From Corynebacterium minutissimum (lineage in GTDB: Bacteria > Actinomycetota > Actinomycetes > Mycobacteriales > Mycobacteriaceae): 64,000 bases of DNA. Below are positions 18,114 through 27,386 of this stretch, in pieces. Where the stretch lies: NCBI RefSeq assembly GCF_016889765.1, contig NZ_CP069533.1, positions 248,001 through 312,000 of the forward strand. The letters are read 5' to 3'. A program made the translations under genes and the position numbers. Each line of letters opens with the position of its first letter. The stretch's first letter is position 1. The notes below the pieces were generated by a model. That model ran no database searches. It saw nothing but the letters and a program-made list of their open reading frames with translations, and was not told where the DNA came from.

Positions 18114-18836
18114 ATGGCCCGCAAACCGAAGAAGAGCGATCAACCCACTCTCGAATCTCTGTCCGCTCGCCAGCGTCGCATTCTCGAAGTTATCCACGAT
18201 GCCGTAATGCTTCGAGGCTACCCACCAAGCATTCGCGAGATTGGGGATGCCACCGGACTTCAATCCACCTCTTCCGTGGCCTACCAACTCAAGCAGCTGG
18301 AGGAGAAAGGCTTCCTGCGCCGCGATCCCAACAAGCCGCGCGCCGTTGATGTTCGCCACTTCCCTAGCGCTGACGAGTCCAAGAAACCTGGCCGCAAGTC
18401 CGCCGCCACCATGAGCGTCGTCGAACCTGCAACTGGAGATGTTCCTGAAGAAGCCTCGGCGCCGACATACATCCCAGTCGTTGGACGCATCGCCGCTGGT
18501 TCCCCCATCACTGCGGAAGAAAACATTGACACCTATTTCCCGATGCCCGATGACATCGTGGGCAATGGGGAGCTTTACATGTTGCAGGTTGTGGGTGACT
18601 CCATGCAGGATGCCGGCATCCTTAATGGCGATTGGGTCATCATCCGCTCCCAATCCGTAGCGGAAGAAGGAGAATTCGTAGCAGCCCTCCTCGACGGCGA
18701 GGAAGCCACCGTTAAAGAGTTCCACCGTGACTCTTCAGGCGTGTGGCTCCTTCCGCATAACGACGCCTATTCGCCCATCAAAGGTGACGAAGCGGAAATT
18801 ATGGGCAAGGTCGTCTCGGTGTTCCGCAAGCTCTAG
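18114..18836 (+). CDS. lexA: SOS repressor LexA
   Basis: Self-cleaving repressor of the SOS regulon. The 240-residue product has the N-terminal winged helix-turn-helix (about residues 14-80; RGYPPSIREIGDATGLQSTSSV), a linker, and the S24 peptidase domain. The cleavage bond is Ala128-Gly129 (RIAAGSPI); the catalytic pair is Ser163 (GDSMQDAG) and Lys201 (ATVKEF). Cleavage would be stimulated by RecA filaments; recA lies at 45-46 kb in this window. It is divergent from divS-nrdR and followed by sugR, the C. glutamicum order. Confidence 0.97.
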   Translation: MARKPKKSDQPTLESLSARQRRILEVIHDAVMLRGYPPSIREIGDATGLQSTSSVAYQLKQLEEKGFLRRDPNKPRAVDVRHFPSADESKKPGRKSAATMSVVEPATGDVPEEASAPTYIPVVGRIAAGSPITAEENIDTYFPMPDDIVGNGELYMLQVVGDSMQDAGILNGDWVIIRSQSVAEEGEFVAALLDGEEATVKEFHRDSSGVWLLPHNDAYSPIKGDEAEIMGKVVSVFRKL

Positions 18837-19216
18837 CTGTCGCATACCCACAACCTCCTTTCCTCCCTCCATTTCCCCCGCTCGATTTCCCCTTCGCTCC
18901 ACACTCAATGTGGACATATTGAGCGGGGACTATTTATGCTCTTACCCCCTTGTGTGTGTAGATGCCCGATTTATGCCCGCTTAGCGGCCAAGATCACAGA
19001 TTCCCAAATTTGCTGGACAGAGCTAGGTTTGACGTGAGATTAAGCCTTTTTAATGTGTAGTTCTATTTGTTTAGTTCCGTTTTGTCCGCACGCAATGGGA
19101 GAATGGGAACATCACAGCAACACGTGTTGCTCCATCCGCTAAGCCGACTCGCGAATTACTCCATTCCGACTTGACGCTGCGACCAGACCCGATGGAGCCC
19201 CTCAAAGGGAGGAACT
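18837..19216 (+). promoter_or_regulatory. lexA-sugR intergenic region: lexA terminator and sugR leader
   Basis: A stem-loop with arms CCCCGCTC (18876-18883) and GAGCGGGG (18921-18928), enclosing a smaller hairpin CCACA/TGTGG (18899-18913), is the probable lexA terminator, though without a long T-run. The middle is AT-rich (about 19035-19085, TTTTTAATGTG, TTGTTTAG) and should hold the sugR promoter; I cannot pick a definite -10. GGGAGGAA is the sugR ribosome-binding site. No further coding frame is credible. Confidence 0.5.
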
Positions 19217-19999
19217 ATGTACGCCGAAGAGCGCCGTCGTCAGATTGCCTCGTTGACCGCCGTGGAGGGACGAGTCAACGTCACCGAACTCTCGGAACGT
19301 TTCGATGTCACAGCCGAAACCATCCGCCGGGACCTTGCTGTCCTCGACAGAGAAGGTGTTGTCCACCGCGTCCATGGTGGCGCTGTGGCTTCCCAATCTT
19401 TCCAGACCGCGGAGTTCACTTTGGACACGCGTCAACGATCTGCAACTGGCGCCAAAATGGCTATCGCACGGGCCGCTCTTGATCAACTACCAGATGGCGG
19501 AAGTATCTTCCTCGATGCAGGCACAACGACTAATGCCCTCGCCGACTTGATTGGGCAACGTTTCTCCGCCGGACAGTTCAGCATTGTTTCTAACAGTCTT
19601 CCCATTGCGCTTTCTCTAGCCAGCAATGGGGTGTCTGACGTCCAGCTGCTCGGCGGTACCGTTCGTGCCATTACCCAAGCCGTTGTTGGCGATACCGCCC
19701 TTCGGACCATGGCGCTTATGCGTGCCGACGTTGCTTTTATTGGCACCAACGCACTGACCATCGATCACGGGCTCTCTACTGCCGATTCTCAAGAAGCTGC
19801 GATCAAGTCAGCATTCGTAACTAACGCTCATCGTGTTGTTGTTCTCTGCGACTCTTCCAAGCTGGGCAATGACTACCTGGTCAGCTTTGCCTCACTCGAT
19901 GACATCGACGTTGTCATTACTGATGCAGCTGCACCTGAGTCCTTCATCGAGGCCCTCAAGGAGCACGGTATCGACGTCATCATTGCCAAGGACAAATAA
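19217..19999 (+). CDS. sugR: DeoR-type sugar metabolism repressor SugR
   Basis: Repressor of PTS and glycolytic genes, released by sugar phosphates. The 260-residue protein has the DeoR winged helix-turn-helix at residues 1-57 (RVNVTELSERFDVTAETIRRDL) and the DeoR sensor domain (LDAGTTTNALADLI, GTNALTIDHGLSTADSQEAAIK). Its position between lexA and ptsI, and near-identity of the helix-turn-helix to what I recall of C. glutamicum SugR, favour sugR over fruR. GGGAGGAA precedes the ATG. Probable targets in this window are ptsI, fruK-ptsF and ptsH. Confidence 0.88.
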   Translation: MYAEERRRQIASLTAVEGRVNVTELSERFDVTAETIRRDLAVLDREGVVHRVHGGAVASQSFQTAEFTLDTRQRSATGAKMAIARAALDQLPDGGSIFLDAGTTTNALADLIGQRFSAGQFSIVSNSLPIALSLASNGVSDVQLLGGTVRAITQAVVGDTALRTMALMRADVAFIGTNALTIDHGLSTADSQEAAIKSAFVTNAHRVVVLCDSSKLGNDYLVSFASLDDIDVVITDAAAPESFIEALKEHGIDVIIAKDK

Positions 20000-20070
20000 G
20001 AAGCTTCATTAGGTCATAGGATTTTTATCCACCGACGAGGCCTAGGCCTCCGGTCCAGCGATGACACAAT

Positions 20071-20118
20071 CCGCCCCCAATCCTCGACATTCAAAGTCAA
20101 GGGCTGAGGGCGGTTTTC
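20071..20118. terminator. Terminator between convergent sugR and ptsI
   Basis: Arms CCGCCC (20071-20076) and GGGCGG (20108-20113) followed by TTTT on the plus strand. The spacer holds a small GAC/GTC pairing. It mainly serves sugR transcription. Confidence 0.6.
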
Positions 20119-20158
20119 GCGTCGCGCTAGAGACGCACTAGAGACAGAGTGCGGGTAT

Positions 20159-21844
20159 CTAGAATTCCTCTAGCAAAGCAATAACGTTCGTACGGGCCTC
20201 GGACGGCCCCTCCGCGTTAACGGCGGCTTCCGCCATCTTCTCGCACTGCTCGAAGGTGAGCTCAGCCAGCTGTGCGCCAACGCCAGCAACGGCAGTCGAC
20301 GCAGCCGACAGCGAGGTCACCCCCAAACCAGTAAGAACACAGGCCAGCATCGGATCAGCTGCTGCCTCACCGCACACGCCAACCGGGACATTGTTGTCAC
20401 GGCCCACCACACATGTGTGCTGAATAAGGCGCAGAACAGCAGGCTGCCATGGGTCGGTCAAGTAGGCCAGCTGCGGTGACAGTCGGTCTGCTGCCATCGT
20501 GTACTGCGTAAGGTCATTGGTACCGATTGACACGAAGTCCAAGTGCGGCATGATGGTGTCGGCCATGAGGGCCGCTGCAGGAACCTCAATCATGGCTCCA
20601 GCAGTGAGTCCGCGCTCACGACACAGATCTGCAAACCACTTCGCCTCCACAGCGGTGGCGACCATCGGAGCCATAACCCACGTGGTTGCCTCCTCACCAC
20701 GGTTGGCTGCAGCTTGAGCAATAGCGTCAAGCTGACGGGTAAGCAGTGCCTCATTATCGCGAGCCACGCGCAGTCCGCGCACGCCCAGTGCCGGATTCTC
20801 TTCGGAATCTAGGGTGGCGTAGGAAATTGGCTTATCCGAACCCGCGTCGAGGGTGCGAACAACCACCTTGGAATCGGGGAAGGCATTGAACACCTTTCCG
20901 TAGATTCGAGCCTGTTCGTCAACAGTCGGCTCCTCGCTCGCAGAGAGGAAGGAGAGCTCTGTACGATACAGGCCAATGCCTTCTGCCTGAGAGTCCGAGG
21001 CGATACGTGCGGCATTGCCATCGGCAACGTTGGCGAGCAACTGCACGCGGTGACCATCCTTGGTCTGCGCTGGGCCACGCCACTCAGCAACACGCGCAGC
21101 CTTCTCGCGGTACTCCGCCACTGCTTGAAGAGAGCTCTCACGGTCAGCACCAAGTGCGACCGTGCCCACCGAGCCGTCAACAAAGACCTGGGTACCAGCT
21201 TCGATTGTGCGCAAATCTGCCCCGACTGCCACGATGCAAGGAATATCGAGCTGACGGGCGATGATTGCCGTGTGGCTGGTCGGACCGCCGAGCTCAGTGA
21301 CGAGAGCCTTGATGTGGGAGGTATCGAGGGTAGCGGTATCGGCGGGCGCCAAGTCGTCTGCAAGCAGAACAGCCTCGCCTTCAACCATGGGCAGACCTGG
21401 TTCCTGTTCACCACGCAGCTGCGCGATCACACGGTCGCGCACGTCTTTCAAGTCCGTCGTGCGCTCGGCCATAACACCGCCAGCGGCTTCAAACATCGTG
21501 ACAAACTTGTCCGTGGCTCCCACGGTGGCATACTCGGCGTTCTTGCCACCACGGATTCCTTTACGCACTGCCTTGTGCCAGCCACGGTCCTTCACCATGC
21601 CGGCCGTAGCGCCGAGCACCTCGGCAGCTTGGCCTTCGGCACCGGCAGCTCGCTGCTCTAGGCGGCTGGCCACAACATCGACGGCTTCCAGAAAACGGTC
21701 GTACTCAGCATCGCACTTGTCCTCCGCGATGGTTTCACCGGCCTGGGGTAGTTCTGGACGGGGACGAACCCACACTGCCTCGGCGTATGCAACACCGGCA
21801 ACAACTCCGGTTCCTTTAATGGTGGATGGGGATGCGGTTTCCAT
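20159..21844 (-). CDS. ptsI: PTS enzyme I (phosphoenolpyruvate-protein phosphotransferase)
   Basis: First enzyme of the PTS: autophosphorylates with phosphoenolpyruvate and passes the phosphate to HPr. The 561-residue length is normal. The phosphorylated His lies in GGPTSHTAIIARQLDIP; the TIM-barrel domain carries the substrate-binding SIGTNDLTQYTMAADR and the active-site Cys in VGVCGEAAADP. It is divergent from fruK and convergent with sugR. Regulation by SugR is likely through the shared ptsI-fruK gap. Confidence 0.97.
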   Translation of the reverse strand: METASPSTIKGTGVVAGVAYAEAVWVRPRPELPQAGETIAEDKCDAEYDRFLEAVDVVASRLEQRAAGAEGQAAEVLGATAGMVKDRGWHKAVRKGIRGGKNAEYATVGATDKFVTMFEAAGGVMAERTTDLKDVRDRVIAQLRGEQEPGLPMVEGEAVLLADDLAPADTATLDTSHIKALVTELGGPTSHTAIIARQLDIPCIVAVGADLRTIEAGTQVFVDGSVGTVALGADRESSLQAVAEYREKAARVAEWRGPAQTKDGHRVQLLANVADGNAARIASDSQAEGIGLYRTELSFLSASEEPTVDEQARIYGKVFNAFPDSKVVVRTLDAGSDKPISYATLDSEENPALGVRGLRVARDNEALLTRQLDAIAQAAANRGEEATTWVMAPMVATAVEAKWFADLCRERGLTAGAMIEVPAAALMADTIMPHLDFVSIGTNDLTQYTMAADRLSPQLAYLTDPWQPAVLRLIQHTCVVGRDNNVPVGVCGEAAADPMLACVLTGLGVTSLSAASTAVAGVGAQLAELTFEQCEKMAEAAVNAEGPSEARTNVIALLEEF

Positions 21845-22080
21845 GACACAGTTCCTTAACGGAGACGATTTTTTCTCTACCCCAGATCATCACAAGTCGG
21901 ATGAAAATGCAACGAAAACCACAGTGATTCTATTGACATTCGGGCACAACCGGACAAGAATCGGAATAGAAGCAACATCTATTTTTCGCTGACTGGGGCG
22001 ACCCGCGTCGTGACATCAGACGCCGCGAAGCGTGTTGGCACCCAATATACGCACACTGCGAAAGGGGACGATTGTCCAGA
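21845..22080. promoter_or_regulatory. ptsI-fruK divergent promoter region with CGG-phased repeat
   Basis: Towards fruK a -35 TTGACA (21933-21938) with a 17-bp spacer to AAGAAT (21956-21961) is the best promoter. The spacer and -10 carry three phased units beginning CGG at 21941, 21951 and 21962 (CGGGCACAAC, CGGACAAGAA, CGGAATAGAA), placed where a repressor such as SugR would block RNA polymerase. Identification as the SugR or FruR operator is inference. Confidence 0.5.
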
Positions 22081-23052
22081 ATGATCCTTACCTTGACCCC
22101 CAACCCCAGTATCGACGCCACGATTTCTCTGAACGAATCCATACGTCTGGGTGCCGTTCACCGCGCCGAATCTGTCTCCCATGTCGCAGGTGGCAAGGGA
22201 GTCAACGTAACCCACGCGGTAACGATGGCAGGCGTCGACAGCCTTGCCCTCTTACCAGCGGCGGCGTCCGATCACTTCCTCGCTCTAGCAGCCGCAGACT
22301 CCATCCCTGTGCACGCAGTGCCTATCGACGGCGCCGTTCGCACCAATACCACCCTCACGGAACCTGACGGTCGCACAACTAAGCTCAACGGCCCTGGCCC
22401 CACACTAACGGCAGAGGACCGCAGCGCTATCGCTGCTGCACTGAAGGAACATGCCCCACAAGCCGAGTGGCTCGTCATGTCAGGCTCTCTTCCGCGGGGA
22501 GTTCCCACCGAGTGGTACACCGAACTGATGAGCGTTGCTCGCACCGCCAACCCTAAGCTCCGCGTCGCTGTGGATACCTCCGACGCCCCCATGGCGGCCT
22601 TGGGTGAGAACCTCGACACTGCTGCCCCTGACCTCATCAAACCCAATGGTCTCGAGCTGGGCCAACTGGCAGGAGTCGATGGTGAAGCACTGGAGGCCAG
22701 CGCCGAAAAGGGTGACTTTAGTGGCGTGGTGGAAGCCGCACGAGTCATCGTCGAACGCGGTATCCAGGAGGTGCTCGTCACCCTTGGCGGGGCTGGCGCT
22801 GTGTTCGTCACCGCAGATGAGGCGTGGGTCGCTACTCCCCCGCCAATCAGCGTGAAGTCCACGGTGGGTGCCGGTGACTCATCCCTGTCTGGTTACATCC
22901 TTGCGCGCCGCAACGGTTCCTCCTACGCGGAGGCGCTGCGACAGGCTGTCGCTTATGGTTCCGCGGCCGCTTCCCTGCCTGGGACTCAACTGCCTTCCCC
23001 AGAACAACTCGATATCGATCAAACTGCAGTTTCTGCAGTGCCCGCCCTATAG
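22081..23052 (+). CDS. fruK: 1-phosphofructokinase FruK
   Basis: PfkB-family kinase that converts fructose 1-phosphate, the product of PtsF, to fructose 1,6-bisphosphate. The chosen start gives 323 residues. Sugar-binding TPNPSIDATISL and VAGGKGVNVTHA motifs lie at the N-terminus; the C-terminal PfkB signature STVGAGDSSLSGYI holds the catalytic Asp. A TTG at 22072, closer to the AAAGGGG ribosome-binding site, could add three residues; the ATG matches the family start (MILTLTPNPSID). It is followed by ptsF after 22 bases, forming an operon. Confidence 0.93.
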   Translation: MILTLTPNPSIDATISLNESIRLGAVHRAESVSHVAGGKGVNVTHAVTMAGVDSLALLPAAASDHFLALAAADSIPVHAVPIDGAVRTNTTLTEPDGRTTKLNGPGPTLTAEDRSAIAAALKEHAPQAEWLVMSGSLPRGVPTEWYTELMSVARTANPKLRVAVDTSDAPMAALGENLDTAAPDLIKPNGLELGQLAGVDGEALEASAEKGDFSGVVEAARVIVERGIQEVLVTLGGAGAVFVTADEAWVATPPPISVKSTVGAGDSSLSGYILARRNGSSYAEALRQAVAYGSAAASLPGTQLPSPEQLDIDQTAVSAVPAL

Positions 23053-23074
23053 CACCTGTTAGGAGTGCATAAAC

Positions 23075-25180
23075 ATGGCATCCGATCTTATTACCACCGA
23101 CCTCGTGGCGCTCGATGCCGACTTCGGTGACAGCATCGAATCCGTCATTACTAACCTCGCCACACTGGTTCACGATACCGGCCGCGCTAGCAGCGTCGAT
23201 GAGCTCGCCGCACCTGCCATTGCTCGCGAAGCCAAGGCTGGCACAGGCGTTCCCGGGGGCGTCGCCATTCCCCACTGCCGTTCTGCAGCAGTCACCGAAC
23301 CAACTCTGGCTTTTGCCCGCTTGTCTCGCGGTGTCGACTTCTCCGGCCCCGACGGCAACGCACAGCTGGTCTTCCTCATCGCCGCGCCGGAAGGCGGTGG
23401 CAAGGCACACCTGAAGATCCTTTCGAAGCTGGCCCGCGCGCTGGTGAAGAAAGACTTCCTCGAGGCCTTGCGCAATGCAGAGACCAAGGACGAGATTGTC
23501 AAGCTTGTTCTCGACGTCGTCAACGCTGAAAAGCCCAAAAAGAAGGCTGCACCAGCCGAATCCGCGGCCGCAGGAGCCGCCGCCGTCACGGCTTCAGATT
23601 CCACGTCTGCTCCCGCAAGCGATGCCAAGGAGTCGACAAAGACGCGCATCGTCGCTGTGACTGCCTGCCCCACCGGCATCGCGCACACCTACATGGCTGC
23701 TGATGCCCTTACCCAAACCGCCGAGGAGCGCGACGATGTCGAGCTCACCGTTGAGACTCAGGGCTCCTCCAACAACACCGCTGTGTCCGCTAACGTCATC
23801 GAGAATGCTGACGCCGTCATTTTCGCCACCGACGTCGGAGTGCGCGACCGTGAGCGCTTCGCAGGTAAGCCGGTCATCGAATCCGGAGTCAAACGCGCCA
23901 TTAACGAGCCGGGCGTAATGATCGACGAGGCTATTGCTGCCTCGAAGAACCCGAACGCTCACAAGGTGTCAGGCACTGCTGGTGCCGCTTCCTCGAACGC
24001 GCAAGAGGAAGGTGAAGGTCTCGGCTGGGGCAAGCGCATCCAGCAAGCCATCATGACCGGCGTGTCCTACATGGTGCCTTTCGTCGCCGCAGGCGGCCTT
24101 CTACTGGCGCTGGGATTCTTGCTTGGCGGCTACGACGTAGCCAACGGATGGCAGGCCATCACCACCGACTACTCGCTGACGAACCTGCCTGGCCATGACG
24201 TAGTGGTCGACGGCGCAACGATGACGTTCAAGCACTCAGGTCTTGGTCTCTACCTTGGCGCCGTGCTCTTCGCCATCGGCCAAGCGGCGATGGGATTCAT
24301 TGTCGCGGCTCTCTCCGGCTATATTGCCTTCGCACTGGCGGGACGCCCAGGCATTGCGCCGGGCTTCGCCGGCGGCGCCATCGCCGTTACCTTGGGCGCC
24401 GGCTTCATCGGCGGTCTGGTCACCGGTCTTATCGCTGGTTTCGTTGCCATGTGGATTGGCAAGTGGAAGGTCCCGCGCTGGGTCGGCTCCCTCATGCCGG
24501 TCGTCATCATTCCGCTGCTTGCCACTATGATTACTGGTTTGCTCATGTACCTGCTGCTCGGTGCTCCGTTGGCCGCCATCATGAACGGTTTGCAGAACTG
24601 GCTGGCCTCCATGTCCGGCTCCTCCGCTGTGCTGCTGGGCATCATCCTCGGTCTCATGATGTGCTCTGACCTGGGCGGTCCGGTCAACAAGGCCGCCTAC
24701 CTCTTCGCCACCGCAGGTCTGTCCACCGGTGACGAAGCTTCCATGAAGATCATGGCCGCTGTCATGGCCTCCGGTATGGTCGCCCCCATCGCACTGTCTA
24801 TCGCTACCTTCGTGCGCAAGAACCTCTTCACCCCGGCGGAGCAGGAGAACGGCAAATCCGCATGGCTGCTGGGCCTCTCCTTCGTCTCCGAGGGTGCTAT
24901 CCCGTTCGCTGCCGCCGACCCGCTTCGCGTCATCCCGTCCATGATGCTCGGCGGTGCAGTCACCGGCGCACTGTCGATGGCGCTGGGTGTCATGTCCCGC
25001 GCTCCGCACGGCGGCATCTTCGTCATCTTCGCAATCGAGCCTGCATGGGCTTACTTCGTGGCCATCCTCGCGGGCGTGGCGGTGGCGGCCATCGCTGTCA
25101 TCGCTATGAAGCAATTCTGGCCAAACAAGACCGCCGAAGAGGCTGCTGCGAAGGCGGAAACCGCCAAGGCTGCCGCATAA
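23075..25180 (+). CDS. ptsF: Fructose-specific PTS enzyme IIABC
   Basis: Fructose permease of the PTS with domains A, B and C fused in one 701-residue chain. The IIA domain (about residues 1-150) has its phosphorylated His in VAIPHCRS. The IIB domain (about 185-285) has the active Cys in VTACPTGIAHTYMAA. The IIC domain from about residue 315 is a multi-span membrane channel. The A-B linker is Ala/Ser/Lys-rich. An AGGAG ribosome-binding site precedes the ATG. Imports fructose as fructose 1-phosphate for FruK just upstream. Confidence 0.96.
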   Translation: MASDLITTDLVALDADFGDSIESVITNLATLVHDTGRASSVDELAAPAIAREAKAGTGVPGGVAIPHCRSAAVTEPTLAFARLSRGVDFSGPDGNAQLVFLIAAPEGGGKAHLKILSKLARALVKKDFLEALRNAETKDEIVKLVLDVVNAEKPKKKAAPAESAAAGAAAVTASDSTSAPASDAKESTKTRIVAVTACPTGIAHTYMAADALTQTAEERDDVELTVETQGSSNNTAVSANVIENADAVIFATDVGVRDRERFAGKPVIESGVKRAINEPGVMIDEAIAASKNPNAHKVSGTAGAASSNAQEEGEGLGWGKRIQQAIMTGVSYMVPFVAAGGLLLALGFLLGGYDVANGWQAITTDYSLTNLPGHDVVVDGATMTFKHSGLGLYLGAVLFAIGQAAMGFIVAALSGYIAFALAGRPGIAPGFAGGAIAVTLGAGFIGGLVTGLIAGFVAMWIGKWKVPRWVGSLMPVVIIPLLATMITGLLMYLLLGAPLAAIMNGLQNWLASMSGSSAVLLGIILGLMMCSDLGGPVNKAAYLFATAGLSTGDEASMKIMAAVMASGMVAPIALSIATFVRKNLFTPAEQENGKSAWLLGLSFVSEGAIPFAAADPLRVIPSMMLGGAVTGALSMALGVMSRAPHGGIFVIFAIEPAWAYFVAILAGVAVAAIAVIAMKQFWPNKTAEEAAAKAETAKAAA

Positions 25181-25253
25181 ACTGCGACGTCTTTCCTAGA
25201 AGGCGCGTACACTTGTAACCACGAAAAATCTTTAAGTCGAAAGGACTATCATC

Positions 25254-25523
25254 ATGGCTTCTAAGACCGTCAAGGTTGGTTCCTCTGTCGGACTGCACGC
25301 ACGTCCGGCTTCCATCATTGCTGATGCTGCTGCTGAGTATGATGAGGACATTTTCCTGACCCTCGTTGGTGACGAGGACGAGGATGAAACCGATGCTGCA
25401 TCCTCCCTGATGATCATGGCTCTCGGTGCAGAGCAGGGTGACGAAGTCACCGTGACCTCCGACAACGAAGAGGCTGTTGAGAAGATTGCTGGCCTCATTG
25501 AGCAGGACCTCGACGCTTCTTAA
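25254..25523 (+). CDS. ptsH: PTS phosphocarrier protein HPr
   Basis: Carries phosphate from enzyme I to the sugar-specific enzymes II. The 89-residue protein has the phosphorylatable His in SVGLHARPAS. The Ser46-type regulatory region (SSLMIMALGAEQGDEV) is present; whether it is phosphorylated in corynebacteria is not assumed here. It lies 73 bases after ptsF with its own leader (GAAAGGAC ribosome-binding site and a possible -10 TACACT), so it can be transcribed alone or with ptsF. A strong terminator follows. Confidence 0.97.
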   Translation: MASKTVKVGSSVGLHARPASIIADAAAEYDEDIFLTLVGDEDEDETDAASSLMIMALGAEQGDEVTVTSDNEEAVEKIAGLIEQDLDAS

Positions 25524-25585
25524 CCAGCGCCCGCCGATTAAAAGGTCCTAAAGCTGCGGCCCGTAATCTGCAGTAATTAGCAAGG

Positions 25586-25612
25586 AAATCCCGTCCACGC
25601 GGCGGGATTTTT
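25586..25612 (+). terminator. Rho-independent terminator after ptsH
   Basis: Arms AAATCCCG (25586-25593) and CGGGATTT (25603-25610) with a 9-nt loop and T-rich tail. It also lies in front of the convergent ABC permease gene and may act in both directions. Confidence 0.85.
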
Positions 25613-25640
25613 GCATCTTTAGGCGCCGGCACGCCAGTGT

Positions 25641-27383
25641 CTAGGGCGCATCTGCGCCACGCTCGTCCTTGTCTGGAGTTGGCAAGAAGGCAGTCGCACT
25701 CGTGCCTAAGAAGACGAGGACAAAGAGCACCCATAGCCCTGGGGGAAGGTAAGGCAGCAGCGCCCCGGGGTACGCCGAGACTGCGACATGGACGGCGACC
25801 GTGTACCAGATGCCCACTAGGAGCGCTGTCAGCATGGCAACACAGTACGGAAAGAGGATTGCCCAGAACTCTGCTCGCTGGATCGCGCCTTGGGTACGGC
25901 CCAGAAGACGCAGTGGCGAGAAGAACGCATGCAAATTGGCCCGCTTGCCCATCACAGAGACCGCGAGGACCAGGCAGATCGCCAGCAGAGTGTAGGCCGC
26001 GGTGGGGACGAAGCCGGCGGTTCCGTCGCCGTGGGGCCCGTACATGATCTGGCTATCCATATCCACGTGCCGTACCCAATCCTGCGCGGACTCCACCCGG
26101 AGATGATCCGGTGCGCTAGCCGATTCTGCGACCACGGGAAGCCCCCATTCCGGTTTGACCGGAGACTCGCTAGAGATACCGGAGAACGGCACCATGAAGT
26201 CTGGGTAGAAGGGGCTGTGAGCTTTCACCGGCGCCGCGGGCGAGAGTAGCTGCCCTATCACGTGGTCATTCGATCCGGCCAGAGAATAGTCAGACGCCTT
26301 CTCCATCGGTACGGAGGTCTCCCCCGCGGATTCGAAGTCCGAGGGCTGCCAGTAGACCACCCCGCGGCAGTCGTCGCCGATCTCCTCGCATACACCGTCT
26401 GCTTCCTGCGCTTCCAGCAGGCGAAAATCTTGGTCAACGACGACTGGGACCGTTTGGAAATTTTGGGAGCCTACGTAATTTGCCGCCCATAACGAGGTCT
26501 GTGCACCTGTGAAGCCTGCCAGCGGAATGGCTACGAGCGCGGTAGCAAGCCCCACCCTCGAGGTCGTCCCGACGGTTTCGGAGGAGCGGATTCCTAGCGC
26601 GGGTGCCGACCATCCGCTCACCTTTTTGATCGCCGCGGCTGCCCAGCGAACTTGCGCCCGGGCGAAGGGGCCGGCAAGTGTGACAGCGAGGAACGGCAAG
26701 GTGAAGACGAAGATCAACACGACAGGCCCTGGCGGAGTCGTCACCATACACCAGATACCCGCGGCAATATTGACCACTGCGAGCACTAGGCCAACCAGCC
26801 CCACCAAGGATTTGGACTTACCTACTGTCGCCGCTCCCCGATCCCCGGTTTTGGCCAGCACCTTGTCGACGTTGAGAATCCCGACGCCGAGGAGGTACAG
26901 GGGGACTAAGACCAGCAGTGACGACCAGGCAACGTCAATGGGCGAGCCCCAGTGATCTGGCAGCTGCTTGTTGAGCCCTAGCAGAATCACCTTGAAAAGC
27001 GGCGTCGCCAACAACCGTCCCAACACGACCGCCGAAACGCTTGCCAGAAGCGCCAGGCACGCCCCTTGCAGGAGCAGGTGCCTGGTGAAAAACGCCCTGC
27101 CTATGCCGAGAATCCGCAGCGCTTGCACGGTATTTCGGTGGTCAGCGATAAAATTCTGATGCGCCAACCGGACCCCGGCGAATGCCGGGATGATCGCAAT
27201 CAGGCTCATATTCGTCACGCCGGCCTTGAAGTCGCTGCTTCCGCCAGTCGAGAATGCGACGTAAAGGATGGTGCCGACGAGCGTGCCTATTACTACCGCA
27301 GCCAGTACGATTCCCCCGATGAAGGGGCGCGCCGTCACCGACAGCTCTCTCCGGTAGGCGGCGGTGGGAGTCATGGTCTTCAT
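25641..27383 (-). CDS. FtsX-type ABC transporter permease
   Basis: Membrane subunit of an ABC transporter, 580 residues. The N-terminal span (GGIVLAAVVIGTLVGTILYVAF) is followed by a three-helix FtsX-like core (NMSLIAIIPAFAGVRL... FFTRHLLLQGACLALLASVSAVVLG), a middle set of spans, a roughly 170-residue probably extracellular region (about residues 300-470), and a second FtsX-like core at the C-terminus. This two-core layout resembles lipoprotein or antimicrobial-peptide exporters. It follows the ATPase gene after 3 bases. Substrate unknown. I do not recall this pair at this place in C. glutamicum, so it may be a lineage-specific insertion. Confidence 0.8.
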   Translation of the reverse strand: MKTMTPTAAYRRELSVTARPFIGGIVLAAVVIGTLVGTILYVAFSTGGSSDFKAGVTNMSLIAIIPAFAGVRLAHQNFIADHRNTVQALRILGIGRAFFTRHLLLQGACLALLASVSAVVLGRLLATPLFKVILLGLNKQLPDHWGSPIDVAWSSLLVLVPLYLLGVGILNVDKVLAKTGDRGAATVGKSKSLVGLVGLVLAVVNIAAGIWCMVTTPPGPVVLIFVFTLPFLAVTLAGPFARAQVRWAAAAIKKVSGWSAPALGIRSSETVGTTSRVGLATALVAIPLAGFTGAQTSLWAANYVGSQNFQTVPVVVDQDFRLLEAQEADGVCEEIGDDCRGVVYWQPSDFESAGETSVPMEKASDYSLAGSNDHVIGQLLSPAAPVKAHSPFYPDFMVPFSGISSESPVKPEWGLPVVAESASAPDHLRVESAQDWVRHVDMDSQIMYGPHGDGTAGFVPTAAYTLLAICLVLAVSVMGKRANLHAFFSPLRLLGRTQGAIQRAEFWAILFPYCVAMLTALLVGIWYTVAVHVAVSAYPGALLPYLPPGLWVLFVLVFLGTSATAFLPTPDKDERGADAP

Positions 27384-27386
27384 GAG

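Noticed and set aside
24236..25114. A 292-codon minus-strand frame within ptsF
   Set aside because: Antisense to the IIC domain; His/Asp/Gly-rich composition is typical of a shadow frame.
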